From Erythrobacter sp. (GTDB lineage Bacteria > Pseudomonadota > Alphaproteobacteria > Sphingomonadales > Sphingomonadaceae): DNA of 31,668 bases. Position numbers and translations under genes: made by a program. The stretch covers positions 1 through 31,668 of the forward strand of contig NZOF01000116.1 of assembly GCA_002695185.1 (NCBI GenBank). Direction: 5' to 3'. Below are positions 16,690 through 23,302 of the stretch, piece by piece. The notes below the pieces were generated by a model that saw nothing but the letters and a program-made list of their open reading frames with translations, ran no database searches and had not been told where the DNA came from. Each line of letters begins with the position of its first letter. Position 1 is the first letter of the stretch.

Positions 16690-17058
16690 TCACCCGCAGG
16701 GATGCACCGGGCCGGTGTACCGCGCCGCGCGATGCTCGCGGAGCAGGACCTCGCCGACGTCGCCTTGCCCGGTCTCGATCCGGGCGAGCGTGCGGCCAAA
16801 GCAGTCGCGGCCGTCGCGAAGGATCACGATCTCCTGCCCGTCGAGCAATGCGACCAGGCGATCGCGGGCCAGCTCTGCGCGGCGGCGTTCCTCCGGGTCG
16901 GCCGCGTCGAGCTCGGGCGCGTCGATATCGAGCAGGCGGATTTTCTCGCGATCGATCCAGACGGTGTCGCCATCGTGAACGCACGTCTCGCGCCGCGCGG
17001 GGGGCGGCGGGCAGACGGCGATGGTGATCGCGGCGGCGGCTGACAGCAGGAACGGCAT
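16690..17058 (-). CDS. Secreted thermonuclease-like (SNase-family) protein, antisense to the head operon
   Basis: A 122-aa protein on the minus strand, the only supported gene on that strand. The first 18 residues are a signal-peptide-like hydrophobic stretch. Staphylococcal-nuclease blocks follow: CVHDGDTVWIDREKIRLLDIDAPEL, then FGRTLARI. The three catalytic residues of SNase have counterparts in R41 (IRLLDIDAPE), E49 and R89 (GRTLARI). It is shorter than the 149-aa mature SNase, as are many phage and plasmid homologues. It would cut DNA or RNA, probably in the periplasm or outside the cell. It is a likely moron gene, with its own promoter in the gap shared with the capsid gene, where the second palindromic operator lies 86 bases upstream of its start. 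Confidence 0.85.
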   Translation of the reverse strand: MPFLLSAAAAITIAVCPPPPARRETCVHDGDTVWIDREKIRLLDIDAPELDAADPEERRRAELARDRLVALLDGQEIVILRDGRDCFGRTLARIETGQGDVGEVLLREHRAARYTGPVHPCG

Positions 17059-17143
17059 GAAGCGGCTTTCCGCGATCCCGTTTGCCAGATCAAGTCTTCC
17101 GCTCTAAGTCCGATCGCACCCGCCGCCGCATCGCCTGCCGATG

Positions 17144-17166
17144 CACAGGAACGCGTTCCGGGTCCC
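17144..17166 (+). promoter_or_regulatory. Palindromic operator candidate, copy 2 (before major capsid)
   Basis: An exact copy of the 23-bp element at 8688-8710, with the same perfect palindrome GGAACGCGTTCC. It lies in the 164-bp gap between the antisense nuclease and the major capsid gene, 57 bases before the capsid ATG. A site centred here would suit an activator acting at a promoter about 40 bases downstream, giving a short leader before the GGAG ribosome binding site near 17211. A shared regulator of lysis and capsid genes is inferred, most simply the Mor/C protein. Confidence 0.65.
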
Positions 17167-17222
17167 TCCACTTCGACGCCACCGGCAAAGCGGTCTCCGA
17201 GTTCATCACGGAGACACACGCA

Positions 17223-18554
17223 ATGACCGGTATCAAGAACCTGTCGCTCAAAGAGGCACAGGAAAAGCTCGCCACGATCCAGGACAACATGGGCACGGTG
17301 CTGAAGGAAGCATCGACCGACGACGGCCAGAAGGACTTCAACAAGGTCACCTTCTTCGGCGCGGACGTCAAAGGCTCGATCGCGGTGGCCGAGAAGTTCA
17401 AGCAGCTCGACGACGAAGCCAACGAGCTGGGCGCGCATATCGACACGCTGCGGGGTGCGGAAAAGGCTGCGGAGAACTACGAAGCCCGCGAAAAGGGCGC
17501 GCGCAGCTTTCCGCTGCCGGGTGCCGGTGGGCAGGATTATCGTCCGGCCAACCTCGGCCAGTTCAAGTCGCTCGGCGAGCAGGCGGTCGAGACCAAGGCG
17601 TTCAAGGACTGGGTTGAGGACGGCTGCCCCAACGGACGCGGCGTCGACCTGAAATTCGAAGATGCGCTCGCTTCGGACTTCCTTGCTCGCAGCGCTCTCG
17701 GTCAGACGATCGGCAGCAAGGCGCTGATGTCGACCACGTCGGGTTTCGCGCCCGAGAGCGTCCGGATGCCCGGCTTCGTCGAGATGCCGACGCGCCCGAT
17801 CCAGCTGGTCGATATTCTTCCGCTCAACCGCACCAGTCAGGCTGCGGTGAAGTTCATGGAAGAGACGACGCGCACGCACGCTGCTGCAGAGACGGCGGAG
17901 GGCGACACCTACAACGAAGATACCTTCGCCTTCACCGAGCGCACCAGCGATGTGCGCAAGATCACGACCAGCATCCCTGTGACCGACGAGCAATTCGAAG
18001 ACGTCCCGATCATGGAAGGCTACATCAACAGTCGCCTGCCGTTCTCGCTGCGCCAGCGGCTCGATGCTCAGGTGGGTGTGGGTAACGGGTCCTCGCCCAA
18101 CCTGCGCGGGCTCTTCAACACGGTCGGCATTCTGTCCCAGGCGAAGGGCACGGACCCGGTGATGGACGCCTTCTTCAAGGCGATGACGAAGGTCCGCGTG
18201 ACGGGCCGGGCGATGCCGACGCACCACCTGATCCACCCGCTCGACTGGCAGGATATCCGCCTGACTCGCACTGCGGACGGCATCTACATCTTCGGCGCGC
18301 CAACCGACGCCGGTCCGGAGCGGCTGTGGGGCCTCAGCGTCGTGCAGTACGAGCCGATGGGCCAGGGCAAGGGCATGACCGGCAGCTTCATGCCTGCCTA
18401 CATCGAGCTGGTCGAGAAGCGCGGGATCGACATTCAGGTCGGCTATGTCGACGATCAGTTCAAGAAGGGGCGCCGTACGGTGCGCGCCGACATGCGCGCC
18501 GCGCTGCCGGTCTACCGCCCGAGTGCCTTTTCCGAAGTCCTTCTCACCGCATAA
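17223..18554 (+). CDS. Major capsid protein, HK97 fold
   Basis: A 443-aa HK97-family major capsid protein. The first 100 or so residues are a charged coiled coil (KNLSLKEAQEKLATIQDNM, then LDDEANELGAHIDTLRGAEKAAENYEAREKG), the delta domain that acts as a built-in scaffold and is removed by the prohead protease. The following Gly/Pro-rich stretch is the probable cleavage zone. Typical later blocks are MPGFVEMPTRPIQLVDILP, ITTSIPVTDEQFEDVP, LRQRLDAQVGVGNGSSPNLRGLFN, THHLIHPLDWQDIRLTR and the final IDIQVGYVDDQFKKGRRTVRADMRAALPVY. No separate scaffold gene is seen. An inverted repeat follows the stop. Confidence 0.93.
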   Translation: MTGIKNLSLKEAQEKLATIQDNMGTVLKEASTDDGQKDFNKVTFFGADVKGSIAVAEKFKQLDDEANELGAHIDTLRGAEKAAENYEAREKGARSFPLPGAGGQDYRPANLGQFKSLGEQAVETKAFKDWVEDGCPNGRGVDLKFEDALASDFLARSALGQTIGSKALMSTTSGFAPESVRMPGFVEMPTRPIQLVDILPLNRTSQAAVKFMEETTRTHAAAETAEGDTYNEDTFAFTERTSDVRKITTSIPVTDEQFEDVPIMEGYINSRLPFSLRQRLDAQVGVGNGSSPNLRGLFNTVGILSQAKGTDPVMDAFFKAMTKVRVTGRAMPTHHLIHPLDWQDIRLTRTADGIYIFGAPTDAGPERLWGLSVVQYEPMGQGKGMTGSFMPAYIELVEKRGIDIQVGYVDDQFKKGRRTVRADMRAALPVYRPSAFSEVLLTA

Positions 18555-18561
18555 CCGCCTT

Positions 18562-18594
18562 CGGCAGCCGGGTCTCGCGTGCGCCCGGCTGCCG
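18562..18594 (+). terminator. Strong hairpin after the capsid gene (possible terminator or attenuator)
   Basis: A perfect 11-bp inverted repeat, CGGCAGCCGGG at 18562-18572 and CCCGGCTGCCG at 18584-18594, with an 11-base loop, begins seven bases after the major capsid stop. No T-run follows, so complete intrinsic termination is unlikely. Partial termination or protection of the capsid mRNA from decay would explain a high capsid to downstream ratio. The rest of the 161-base gap holds only the AGGAG ribosome binding site for the next gene. Confidence 0.6.
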
Positions 18595-18715
18595 ATCCCA
18601 AGTCGGGGCGGGTCGTTGGCCTTTCGATCCGTCCCGGCTCTTGGTGAGCCCCGGCTGCGTCCTCTCCCACCCCCCTCTCAGCCGGGCCTCTCCCAGAGCT
18701 TCAGGAGACACTCAC

Positions 18716-19267
18716 ATGAAAATCGCAGGTTCGCAGGTTCGCATCCGCACTTTCGAGGCAGCCGCAATCGCGCTTGGCGGAAACGCCGACGTGCTGGCCG
18801 ACACCGCGCTCGATGCCGCCGAAGACACCGAGGTTCTGGCGATCGATCTCGACGGCCAGCCCGACGTCGCGCGCAACGTGACGGTGAAAGGCAACGATGC
18901 CAACGTCACCGGCGACGTCGTGATCGAGGGCTTCGACCTCGACGGCGCGATCATCACCGAGACGATCGCACTCAACGGCGCGACGCTGGTCGCGGGCAAT
19001 CGCGCCTTCGCGGAAGTCACCGCCGTCACCCTGCCGCCCTACGACACCGCGAATACCGAGCGGGTCCGGATCGGCCTGGGCGCGAAGATCGGCCTGCCGG
19101 TGCGCCTTAGCCGCGACACGGTGATCGCCGCCTTCCTCGACAATGTGCGCGAGGCCACGCGGCCCACGGTGGCCACCTCGCTCGACGCGCTCAGCGCCAA
19201 CACGGTGACGCTCGACAGCGCGCTCGATGGCAGCGGCGTGCTGGTCGATTTCTACGAGACCCAGTGA
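18716..19267 (+). CDS. Putative capsid decoration or head-associated protein
   Basis: A 183-aa protein, rich in Ala, Asp, Thr and Val with alternating hydrophobic residues (NVTVKGNDANVTGDVVIEGFDLDGAIITETIALNGATLV). This indicates an all-beta fold. It follows the major capsid gene after an AGGAGACA ribosome binding site, which is where head decoration (cement) proteins usually lie. There is no sequence motif that proves this, and a tail or fibre component is possible. A preceding hairpin may lower its expression compared with the capsid. Confidence 0.55.
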   Translation: MKIAGSQVRIRTFEAAAIALGGNADVLADTALDAAEDTEVLAIDLDGQPDVARNVTVKGNDANVTGDVVIEGFDLDGAIITETIALNGATLVAGNRAFAEVTAVTLPPYDTANTERVRIGLGAKIGLPVRLSRDTVIAAFLDNVREATRPTVATSLDALSANTVTLDSALDGSGVLVDFYETQ

Positions 19268-19310
19268 TCGCGGCCACGCCGCCCGCTCTTTCCAACAGGA
19301 GAACCCCGAG

Positions 19311-19859
19311 ATGCCAAATCACCAGATCGCCCGCCAGCGGCTTTACCTGACCGGAGACAAGCAGGCGCTCGTCCCGGCAGGCCACAAGGAAGCCGCCACG
19401 CTCTACGCCAACGAAGGCACGATCATTCCCGAATCGGCCTGCGAGATGTTCGGCCTGAAGGACGGCAAGCTGCCCGGTGGCAAGAAGTCGGCCGCGCGGT
19501 CCGCCAACAAGATGGCACCGCCGCCCGCGAACAAGCTGGCGCAGGTGCCGCAGGACAAGACGATCCAGCTCGGCGGGAAGCAGTCCGCCAACGCCGACGC
19601 CGACAAGGCCAAGGCCCCCGAGCTGACCGACATCGACGGCATCGGCCCGGCCACCGCCAAGCGGCTGATCGAGGCGGGGATCGCGGGCGTCGCGGGCCTT
19701 GCTGCCGTCGACCTCGCCAAGCGACCCGAGATCAAGAAGCTGCCCGCCACCTTCGACTGGGGCAGCGCGATCGCGGCTGCCAAGAAGCTGACCGGCTCCA
19801 CTGATGACGAAGCCGCCGCCACCGGCGACGGCAGCACCGCAACGGACGAAAAAGAATGA
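19311..19859 (+). CDS. Helix-hairpin-helix domain protein in the head operon
   Basis: A 182-aa protein. Residues about 105-135 (LTDIDGIGPATAKRLIEAGIAGVAGLAAVD) form a helix-hairpin-helix motif, a sequence-nonspecific DNA-binding unit. The N-terminal 50 residues (LYLTGDKQALVPAGHKEAATLYANEG, GTIIPESACEMFGL) look like a small beta domain. The middle is a Lys/Ala/Pro-rich linker and the C terminus is low complexity. It may bind packaged DNA or help to join head and tail; no characterised relative is recognised. Ribosome binding site AGGAG lies about 10 bases before the ATG. Confidence 0.65.
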   Translation: MPNHQIARQRLYLTGDKQALVPAGHKEAATLYANEGTIIPESACEMFGLKDGKLPGGKKSAARSANKMAPPPANKLAQVPQDKTIQLGGKQSANADADKAKAPELTDIDGIGPATAKRLIEAGIAGVAGLAAVDLAKRPEIKKLPATFDWGSAIAAAKKLTGSTDDEAAATGDGSTATDEKE

Positions 19860-20119
19860 CGACGCGCGTCATCGTCACCACCGGCGATCATCCCGCGGCC
19901 GTGCTCGCCTTCCCGCTGAAGGACGGCGAGCCGGTTGGCGGAGCGCAGTATTCGCAGCTCGGCGTGGTCGAACCGAATGCGACTGGCGAGTTTGTCGCGC
20001 ATTCCGGGCAGGACATCCTCGTGCGCGAAGAGGCGCTCCCCGTGGCGGCTGCCCAGGCTGACGCGCAGACCGAGGAAGTCTCTTCGTCGCCTACCGCTTC
20101 GCTACGTGAGGCAGGCTGA
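19856..20119 (+). CDS. Small head-region protein, unknown function
   Basis: An 87-aa protein overlapping the preceding gene by four bases. The first 65 residues appear to be beta strands (RVIVTTGDHPAAVLAFPL, GQDILVREEALPV) and the end is a low-complexity Ala/Ser/Glu tail. There is no motif. Its position between the helix-hairpin-helix and connector genes suggests a head or joining component. Confidence 0.55.
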   Translation: MTTRVIVTTGDHPAAVLAFPLKDGEPVGGAQYSQLGVVEPNATGEFVAHSGQDILVREEALPVAAAQADAQTEEVSSSPTASLREAG

Positions 20120-20685
20120 TGTCGCTCCTCGATCGGGTCAAGGAACGCACCGCGACAGATCTGTCGGATGTCGAGCTGCAGGCGATGATCGACGGGATCG
20201 CCGCCGAGCTTGACGCGCGTTTCGGCGCGATCGGGGAGACGACGGTCAAGATCGGCGATCCCAGCGACCCGGCATCGAGCGCGATGCGACACCTGCGCCT
20301 GGTCAAGCCTGCCGACACCGCGCAGCCGATTACGATCGTCGAGCGCAATCCGGGCAACTCGGGTGTGGACGGCGATCGCACCACGCTGGAGGCGGACGAC
20401 TTCGAAGTGCTGCACGACGGCCGCACGCTGCTGAGGCTGACGGGCGGGCCGAACGGTTCGAGCTACTGGGCACCGCTTGTCGAGGTGACTTACACGCCGC
20501 AGGGCCACGCCGCCGCGCGCGACGAGGCGACGATCAAGCTGATCCAGCTCGACCTCTCCTATCGCGGCGTGCTGAAGAGCGAGAAGGCGGGCGATTATTC
20601 GTTCACGCTGTCGGGCGACATCACCGCCGATCGCGAGGCGATCCTGAAGACGCTGGAAGACCGGCGCGGGATGGTGATGGCGTGA
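20119..20685 (+). CDS. Head-tail connector (HK97 Gp6-like adaptor)
   Basis: A 188-aa protein. Its opening, SLLDRVKERTATDLSDVELQAMIDGIAAELDARFG, is the first-helices pattern of HK97 Gp6-type head-tail connectors, which form a ring under the portal. The remainder has an unusually large insert or beta-rich domain (LRLVKPADTAQPITIVERNPGN, LLRLTGGPNGSSYWAP) and ends in a helix (REAILKTLEDRRGMV). It is longer than a usual connector of about 110 residues. The TGATG junction to the preceding gene fixes the start. Family identification is by pattern; the connector role is supported by position. Confidence 0.72.
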   Translation: MSLLDRVKERTATDLSDVELQAMIDGIAAELDARFGAIGETTVKIGDPSDPASSAMRHLRLVKPADTAQPITIVERNPGNSGVDGDRTTLEADDFEVLHDGRTLLRLTGGPNGSSYWAPLVEVTYTPQGHAAARDEATIKLIQLDLSYRGVLKSEKAGDYSFTLSGDITADREAILKTLEDRRGMVMA

Positions 20686-20945
20686 GGGGGCTGTTCACTC
20701 TGATCGCCGCCGCGTCGACCGCCCTGTCGGCTGCGCCTGCCGCGTTCTTCTCGCAATCGGGCGGGCAGCTGGCCGAGGCGCTGGAGCCGCGCCCGACGGC
20801 ACGCCGCAGGAACGTGATCGCAGCGCAGCGGTCGCTCTCTCGCCGCTACCGGAACAAGGGCGCAGCCGCGCGCCCCAAACGCCACCGCAACATGCTCCAC
20901 GTCAGCAAGCGGACCCGGCGCAGGCATCGCAGGGGGAAGCGCTGA
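20682..20945 (+). CDS. Small highly basic protein with signal-like N terminus
   Basis: An 87-aa protein starting at a GTG that overlaps the connector stop. The first 23 residues are hydrophobic with Ala-rich end (RGLFTLIAAASTALSAAPAAFF), like a signal peptide or membrane anchor. The second half is extremely Arg/Lys-rich (RPTARRRN, AQRSLSRRYRNKG, KRTRRRHRRGKR). It may bind nucleic acid or an acidic surface. No family is recognised. It opens a three-gene accessory stretch between connector and stopper genes. Confidence 0.5.
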   Translation: MRGLFTLIAAASTALSAAPAAFFSQSGGQLAEALEPRPTARRRNVIAAQRSLSRRYRNKGAAARPKRHRNMLHVSKRTRRRHRRGKR

Positions 20946-21394
20946 TGAAGATCGCCTGCATCACCCTGTGGCAGCCTTATGCCTCACTACTGTTTGCATC
21001 TGCTCCCTTCGCGAAGGTGCACGAGACCCGCACCTTCCCGATCCCCGATAAGCATATGGGCGAGCTAGTCGGCATTCATGCCGCCAAGCGCCCGATTCGG
21101 ACCCTTGATCAGGAACTCCAAAGTCTTGCCGTTGACGCATTCGGGGAGGACTTCGCCGACACGTTGCCGCGCGGTGCGCTGGTCGGGCTTATCAGATTCA
21201 ATCGTTGGATGAGTACTGACTGGGCAAAGCCGGAATCAGACAGTGACCGGGTCGCCGGGGACTGGTCGCCTGGTCGCTATGCGTGGCGCGCTGAAGATCA
21301 TCTCAAGCTTTCTACGCCGATCACGCTGAAAGGTGCTCAGGGCTGGTTTTGGGCGGACGTGCCTGAAGCCGAGATCGGGAAGGCGCTGGCATGA
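20945..21394 (+). CDS. ASCH-domain (PUA-like) protein
   Basis: A 149-aa ASCH-fold protein. Family marks in order are ITLWQPYASL at 6-15, HETRTF at 26-31, IHAAKRP at 44-50, LPRGALVG at 74-81, GDWSPGRYAW at 105-114 and KGAQGWFW at 129-136. ASCH domains are beta-barrels related to PUA; members bind RNA or cleave it (E. coli YqfB is an amidohydrolase for N4-acetylcytidine). Its substrate here cannot be stated. The DNA has a lower GC content and different third positions from surrounding structural genes, which suggests that it was acquired. It overlaps neighbours by one and four bases. Confidence 0.82.
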   Translation: MKIACITLWQPYASLLFASAPFAKVHETRTFPIPDKHMGELVGIHAAKRPIRTLDQELQSLAVDAFGEDFADTLPRGALVGLIRFNRWMSTDWAKPESDSDRVAGDWSPGRYAWRAEDHLKLSTPITLKGAQGWFWADVPEAEIGKALA

Positions 21395-21921
21395 CCGCGC
21401 TCTCGATCATCGCGCAGCTGCTTGCCGGGTGGCTGTTGGCGGACTTCCTGTCTGGTCTGGTCCACTGGGCCGAGGATCGGCTCGGCCGGGGGCGCGAGCA
21501 CTGGCCGTTGATCGGCCCGCACGTCTTCGCGCCCAACCTGCTGCACCACGAACGCCCGCTCGATTTCACCCGCGCCAGCTTCGTCGGCCGCAACTGGACG
21601 ACGTGGGCGGCGGCGAGCGCGATCGCGCTGCCGCTGTTGATCGCGTTCGGGCCGCAGTGGTGGCTGCTGACCGCTTGGCTCGGCGGAATGATGGCCAACG
21701 AGGTTCATGCCTGGGCGCACCGGCCCGCTATGACGCCCGAGTGGGCCAAGCCGTTCCAGCACGTCGGCCTGATCAGCTATCGCTGGGACCACGGCATGCA
21801 CCACCTGCCGCCGCACGATCGCCGCTATTGCATCCTGACGACGTGGCTCAACCCGCTGCTCGATCGGATTCGCTTCTGGCGTGGTCTGGAGCGGCTGCTG
21901 CCGAAGGGCCTGATCCGATGA
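21391..21921 (+). CDS. CarF/TMEM189-like membrane lipid desaturase
   Basis: A 176-aa predicted membrane di-iron enzyme of the Lipid_desat (CarF, TMEM189 or PEDS1) group. In bacteria and animals, characterised members make the vinyl-ether bond of plasmalogens from an alkyl-ether lipid. Histidines appear as in that family: H25 in DFLSGLVHWAED, H52-H53 in LLHHERP, H106 and H110 in NEVHAWAH, H124, and H134, H137, H138 and H142 in DHGMHHLPPHDRRYC, followed by the hallmark TTWLNPLLDRI. Hydrophobic spans are at about 3-24 and 72-102. It is shorter than CarF (about 280 aa) at its ends, but the histidine core is complete. Its operon position, between connector and stopper genes, is unexpected. Substrate is unknown; whether this host has ether lipids cannot be told. 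Confidence 0.82.
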   Translation: MTALSIIAQLLAGWLLADFLSGLVHWAEDRLGRGREHWPLIGPHVFAPNLLHHERPLDFTRASFVGRNWTTWAAASAIALPLLIAFGPQWWLLTAWLGGMMANEVHAWAHRPAMTPEWAKPFQHVGLISYRWDHGMHHLPPHDRRYCILTTWLNPLLDRIRFWRGLERLLPKGLIR

Positions 21922-22265
21922 TCGCGCAGCGGCTCACGATGCGCGCGGCGATCGAGCGCGATCAGGCGGCGGGCGAGGATGCCTGGGGCGGGAAGCCCGC
22001 GCCGGACTTCGTGCCGCTGCACGCGGCGCTGCCGTGCTTCGCCTGGTCGAATGCGAGCCGCGAGCTGGTCGACGGGGCCAAGACCGCGATGATCGAGGAC
22101 GCGCGCGTGATCTTCGCGAAGGGCGCGGACGTTGCCGAGGGCGATGTCATCACCGCGATCAGCGACCGGAAAGGCAAGGTGCTGATCCCCGGTCGGCTGA
22201 AGGTCGAAGGCCCGCCGCAGTTCAAGCACACGCACATCGAAGTCGCGCTGCAGAGGATCGGGTGA
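21918..22265 (+). CDS. Putative head-tail stopper (head closure) protein
   Basis: A 115-aa protein. The pattern LPCFAWSNASRELVDGAKTAMIEDARVIFAKGADVAEGDVI, followed by SDRKGKVLIPGRLKVE and HTHIEVALQRI, is the small beta-barrel of head-closure or stopper proteins (as in SPP1 Gp16 and related HK97-type phages). These close the channel after packaging and give the tail a docking surface. Position between connector and neck proteins agrees. Identification is by eye; the fold is more certain than the detailed role. The ATG overlaps the desaturase stop. Confidence 0.65.
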   Translation: MIAQRLTMRAAIERDQAAGEDAWGGKPAPDFVPLHAALPCFAWSNASRELVDGAKTAMIEDARVIFAKGADVAEGDVITAISDRKGKVLIPGRLKVEGPPQFKHTHIEVALQRIG

Positions 22266-22423
22266 TGGCGATCCCTCCGGAGAAGCACGACTGGCGTGGA
22301 GAGCAGATCAGAAGGCGGATGCATCGCGCTGCACGCCGGGAAATGATCGGCTGCGCATTTACCGCTTACGGTCTGCTTCTTGCCTTCGCTGGTTTCGCCT
22401 TGCTGCTCGGGAGCGTCAGGTGA
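22265..22423 (+). CDS. Small single-span membrane protein
   Basis: A 52-aa protein with a basic N-terminal half (RGEQIRRRMHRAARRE) and one membrane span at about 28-49 (IGCAFTAYGLLLAFAGFALLLG). It starts at the A of the preceding stop and ends in a TGATG junction. No family is recognised. The presence of a membrane protein among neck genes suggests a second accessory insertion rather than a virion part. Confidence 0.5.
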   Translation: MAIPPEKHDWRGEQIRRRMHRAARREMIGCAFTAYGLLLAFAGFALLLGSVR

Positions 22424-22860
22424 TGGCCGAGCAGTCCCTCACGTGGAAGGGCGACGCGCTCAGCGCGAAGATGAAGCGGGCGCAGATCAGAGGCGTCAAC
22501 GGCACGATGGCGCTGTGCGTCCAGGACGCGAAGGCGAACCATCCCTGGCAGAACCAGACCGGCGTTCTCGAAGGCAGCTACGACATCGCCGAAGGCGCGC
22601 ATCCCGAGGGCCAGGGCGTCACCGGCACGTGGGGATCGAAGGGCGTCAAATACGCGCTGGCGCAGGAGCTGGGCGCGACGATCGTGCCGGTGAAGGCGAA
22701 GGCGCTGGCGATCCCGCAGCCCGATGGCAGCGTGCGGTTCGTCAAGCGCGTCGTCATCCCGCCGCGCCCGGCGCTGCGCCCGGCCGCCGACCGCAACTAT
22801 CCCAAGCTGCCCGAGATGATCCGGCGCGCGTTCGATGCCGACGGGGAGGCCGCGCGATGA
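22423..22860 (+). CDS. HK97 Gp10-like neck or minor tail protein
   Basis: A 145-aa protein. The block MALCVQDAKANHPWQNQTGVLEGS, then GTWGSKGVKYALAQELGA and VKRVVIPPRPALRPAADRNYPKLPEMIRRAF follows the HK97 Gp10-like family. The conserved elements are an early helix, an ALxxELG segment, PPRPxLRPA and a terminal helix. These proteins complete the neck and tail joining. The ATG at 22423 is in a TGATG overlap; a GTG at 22420 would add one residue. The gene is followed immediately by the tail terminator candidate, the normal order. Confidence 0.8.
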   Translation: MAEQSLTWKGDALSAKMKRAQIRGVNGTMALCVQDAKANHPWQNQTGVLEGSYDIAEGAHPEGQGVTGTWGSKGVKYALAQELGATIVPVKAKALAIPQPDGSVRFVKRVVIPPRPALRPAADRNYPKLPEMIRRAFDADGEAAR

Positions 22861-23291
22861 GCGGCGAACCCTCCGATCTGGAAGCGGGCCTGCGCGCCTA
22901 CCTGCTCGACCAGGCGAGCGTAACTGCGCTGGTGGCGACCCGCGTGTTCGGCGGCGAGCTGCCTGCCGACGAGACCGCCTCGATGCCGCGCGGCGCGATC
23001 GTGCTGAAGGCGAGCGGCGGCGTGTCGCTGACCGGCGAGAGCGAGCTGGATCACGACACTCAGCGGATCGACCTTTTCACCTTCGGCGCGACCCCGCGCG
23101 AGGCCGCGACGATCATGCGCACCGCCGCGCTGGCGCTGCGCCGCCTGCAGCGCGGCATCTACGCCAACGTCGCGATCCACTGGGTCAACCCCGCTGGCGG
23201 ATCGAGCCCGGGCCGCGAGCCCGGCACCGAATGGCCGCGCCACTTCCAGTCCTTTCAGGCCCTCCACGGCCTCACTCAAACGGCACCTTAA
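22857..23291 (+). CDS. Tail completion/terminator protein (DUF3168-like)
   Basis: A 144-aa protein. Its opening DLEAGLRAYLLDQASVTALVATRVFGG with MPRGAIVLKASGG, then HDTQRIDLFTFGATPREAATIMRTAALALRRLQ is the DUF3168 / tail-completion pattern. Such proteins cap the finished tail and connect it to the head. It lies between the Gp10-like protein and the tail tube, the usual site. The ATG overlaps the previous stop by four bases; a new ribosome binding site AAGGAG follows its own stop. Confidence 0.78.
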   Translation: MSGEPSDLEAGLRAYLLDQASVTALVATRVFGGELPADETASMPRGAIVLKASGGVSLTGESELDHDTQRIDLFTFGATPREAATIMRTAALALRRLQRGIYANVAIHWVNPAGGSSPGREPGTEWPRHFQSFQALHGLTQTAP

Positions 23292-23302
23292 GGAGACCCA
23301 CC

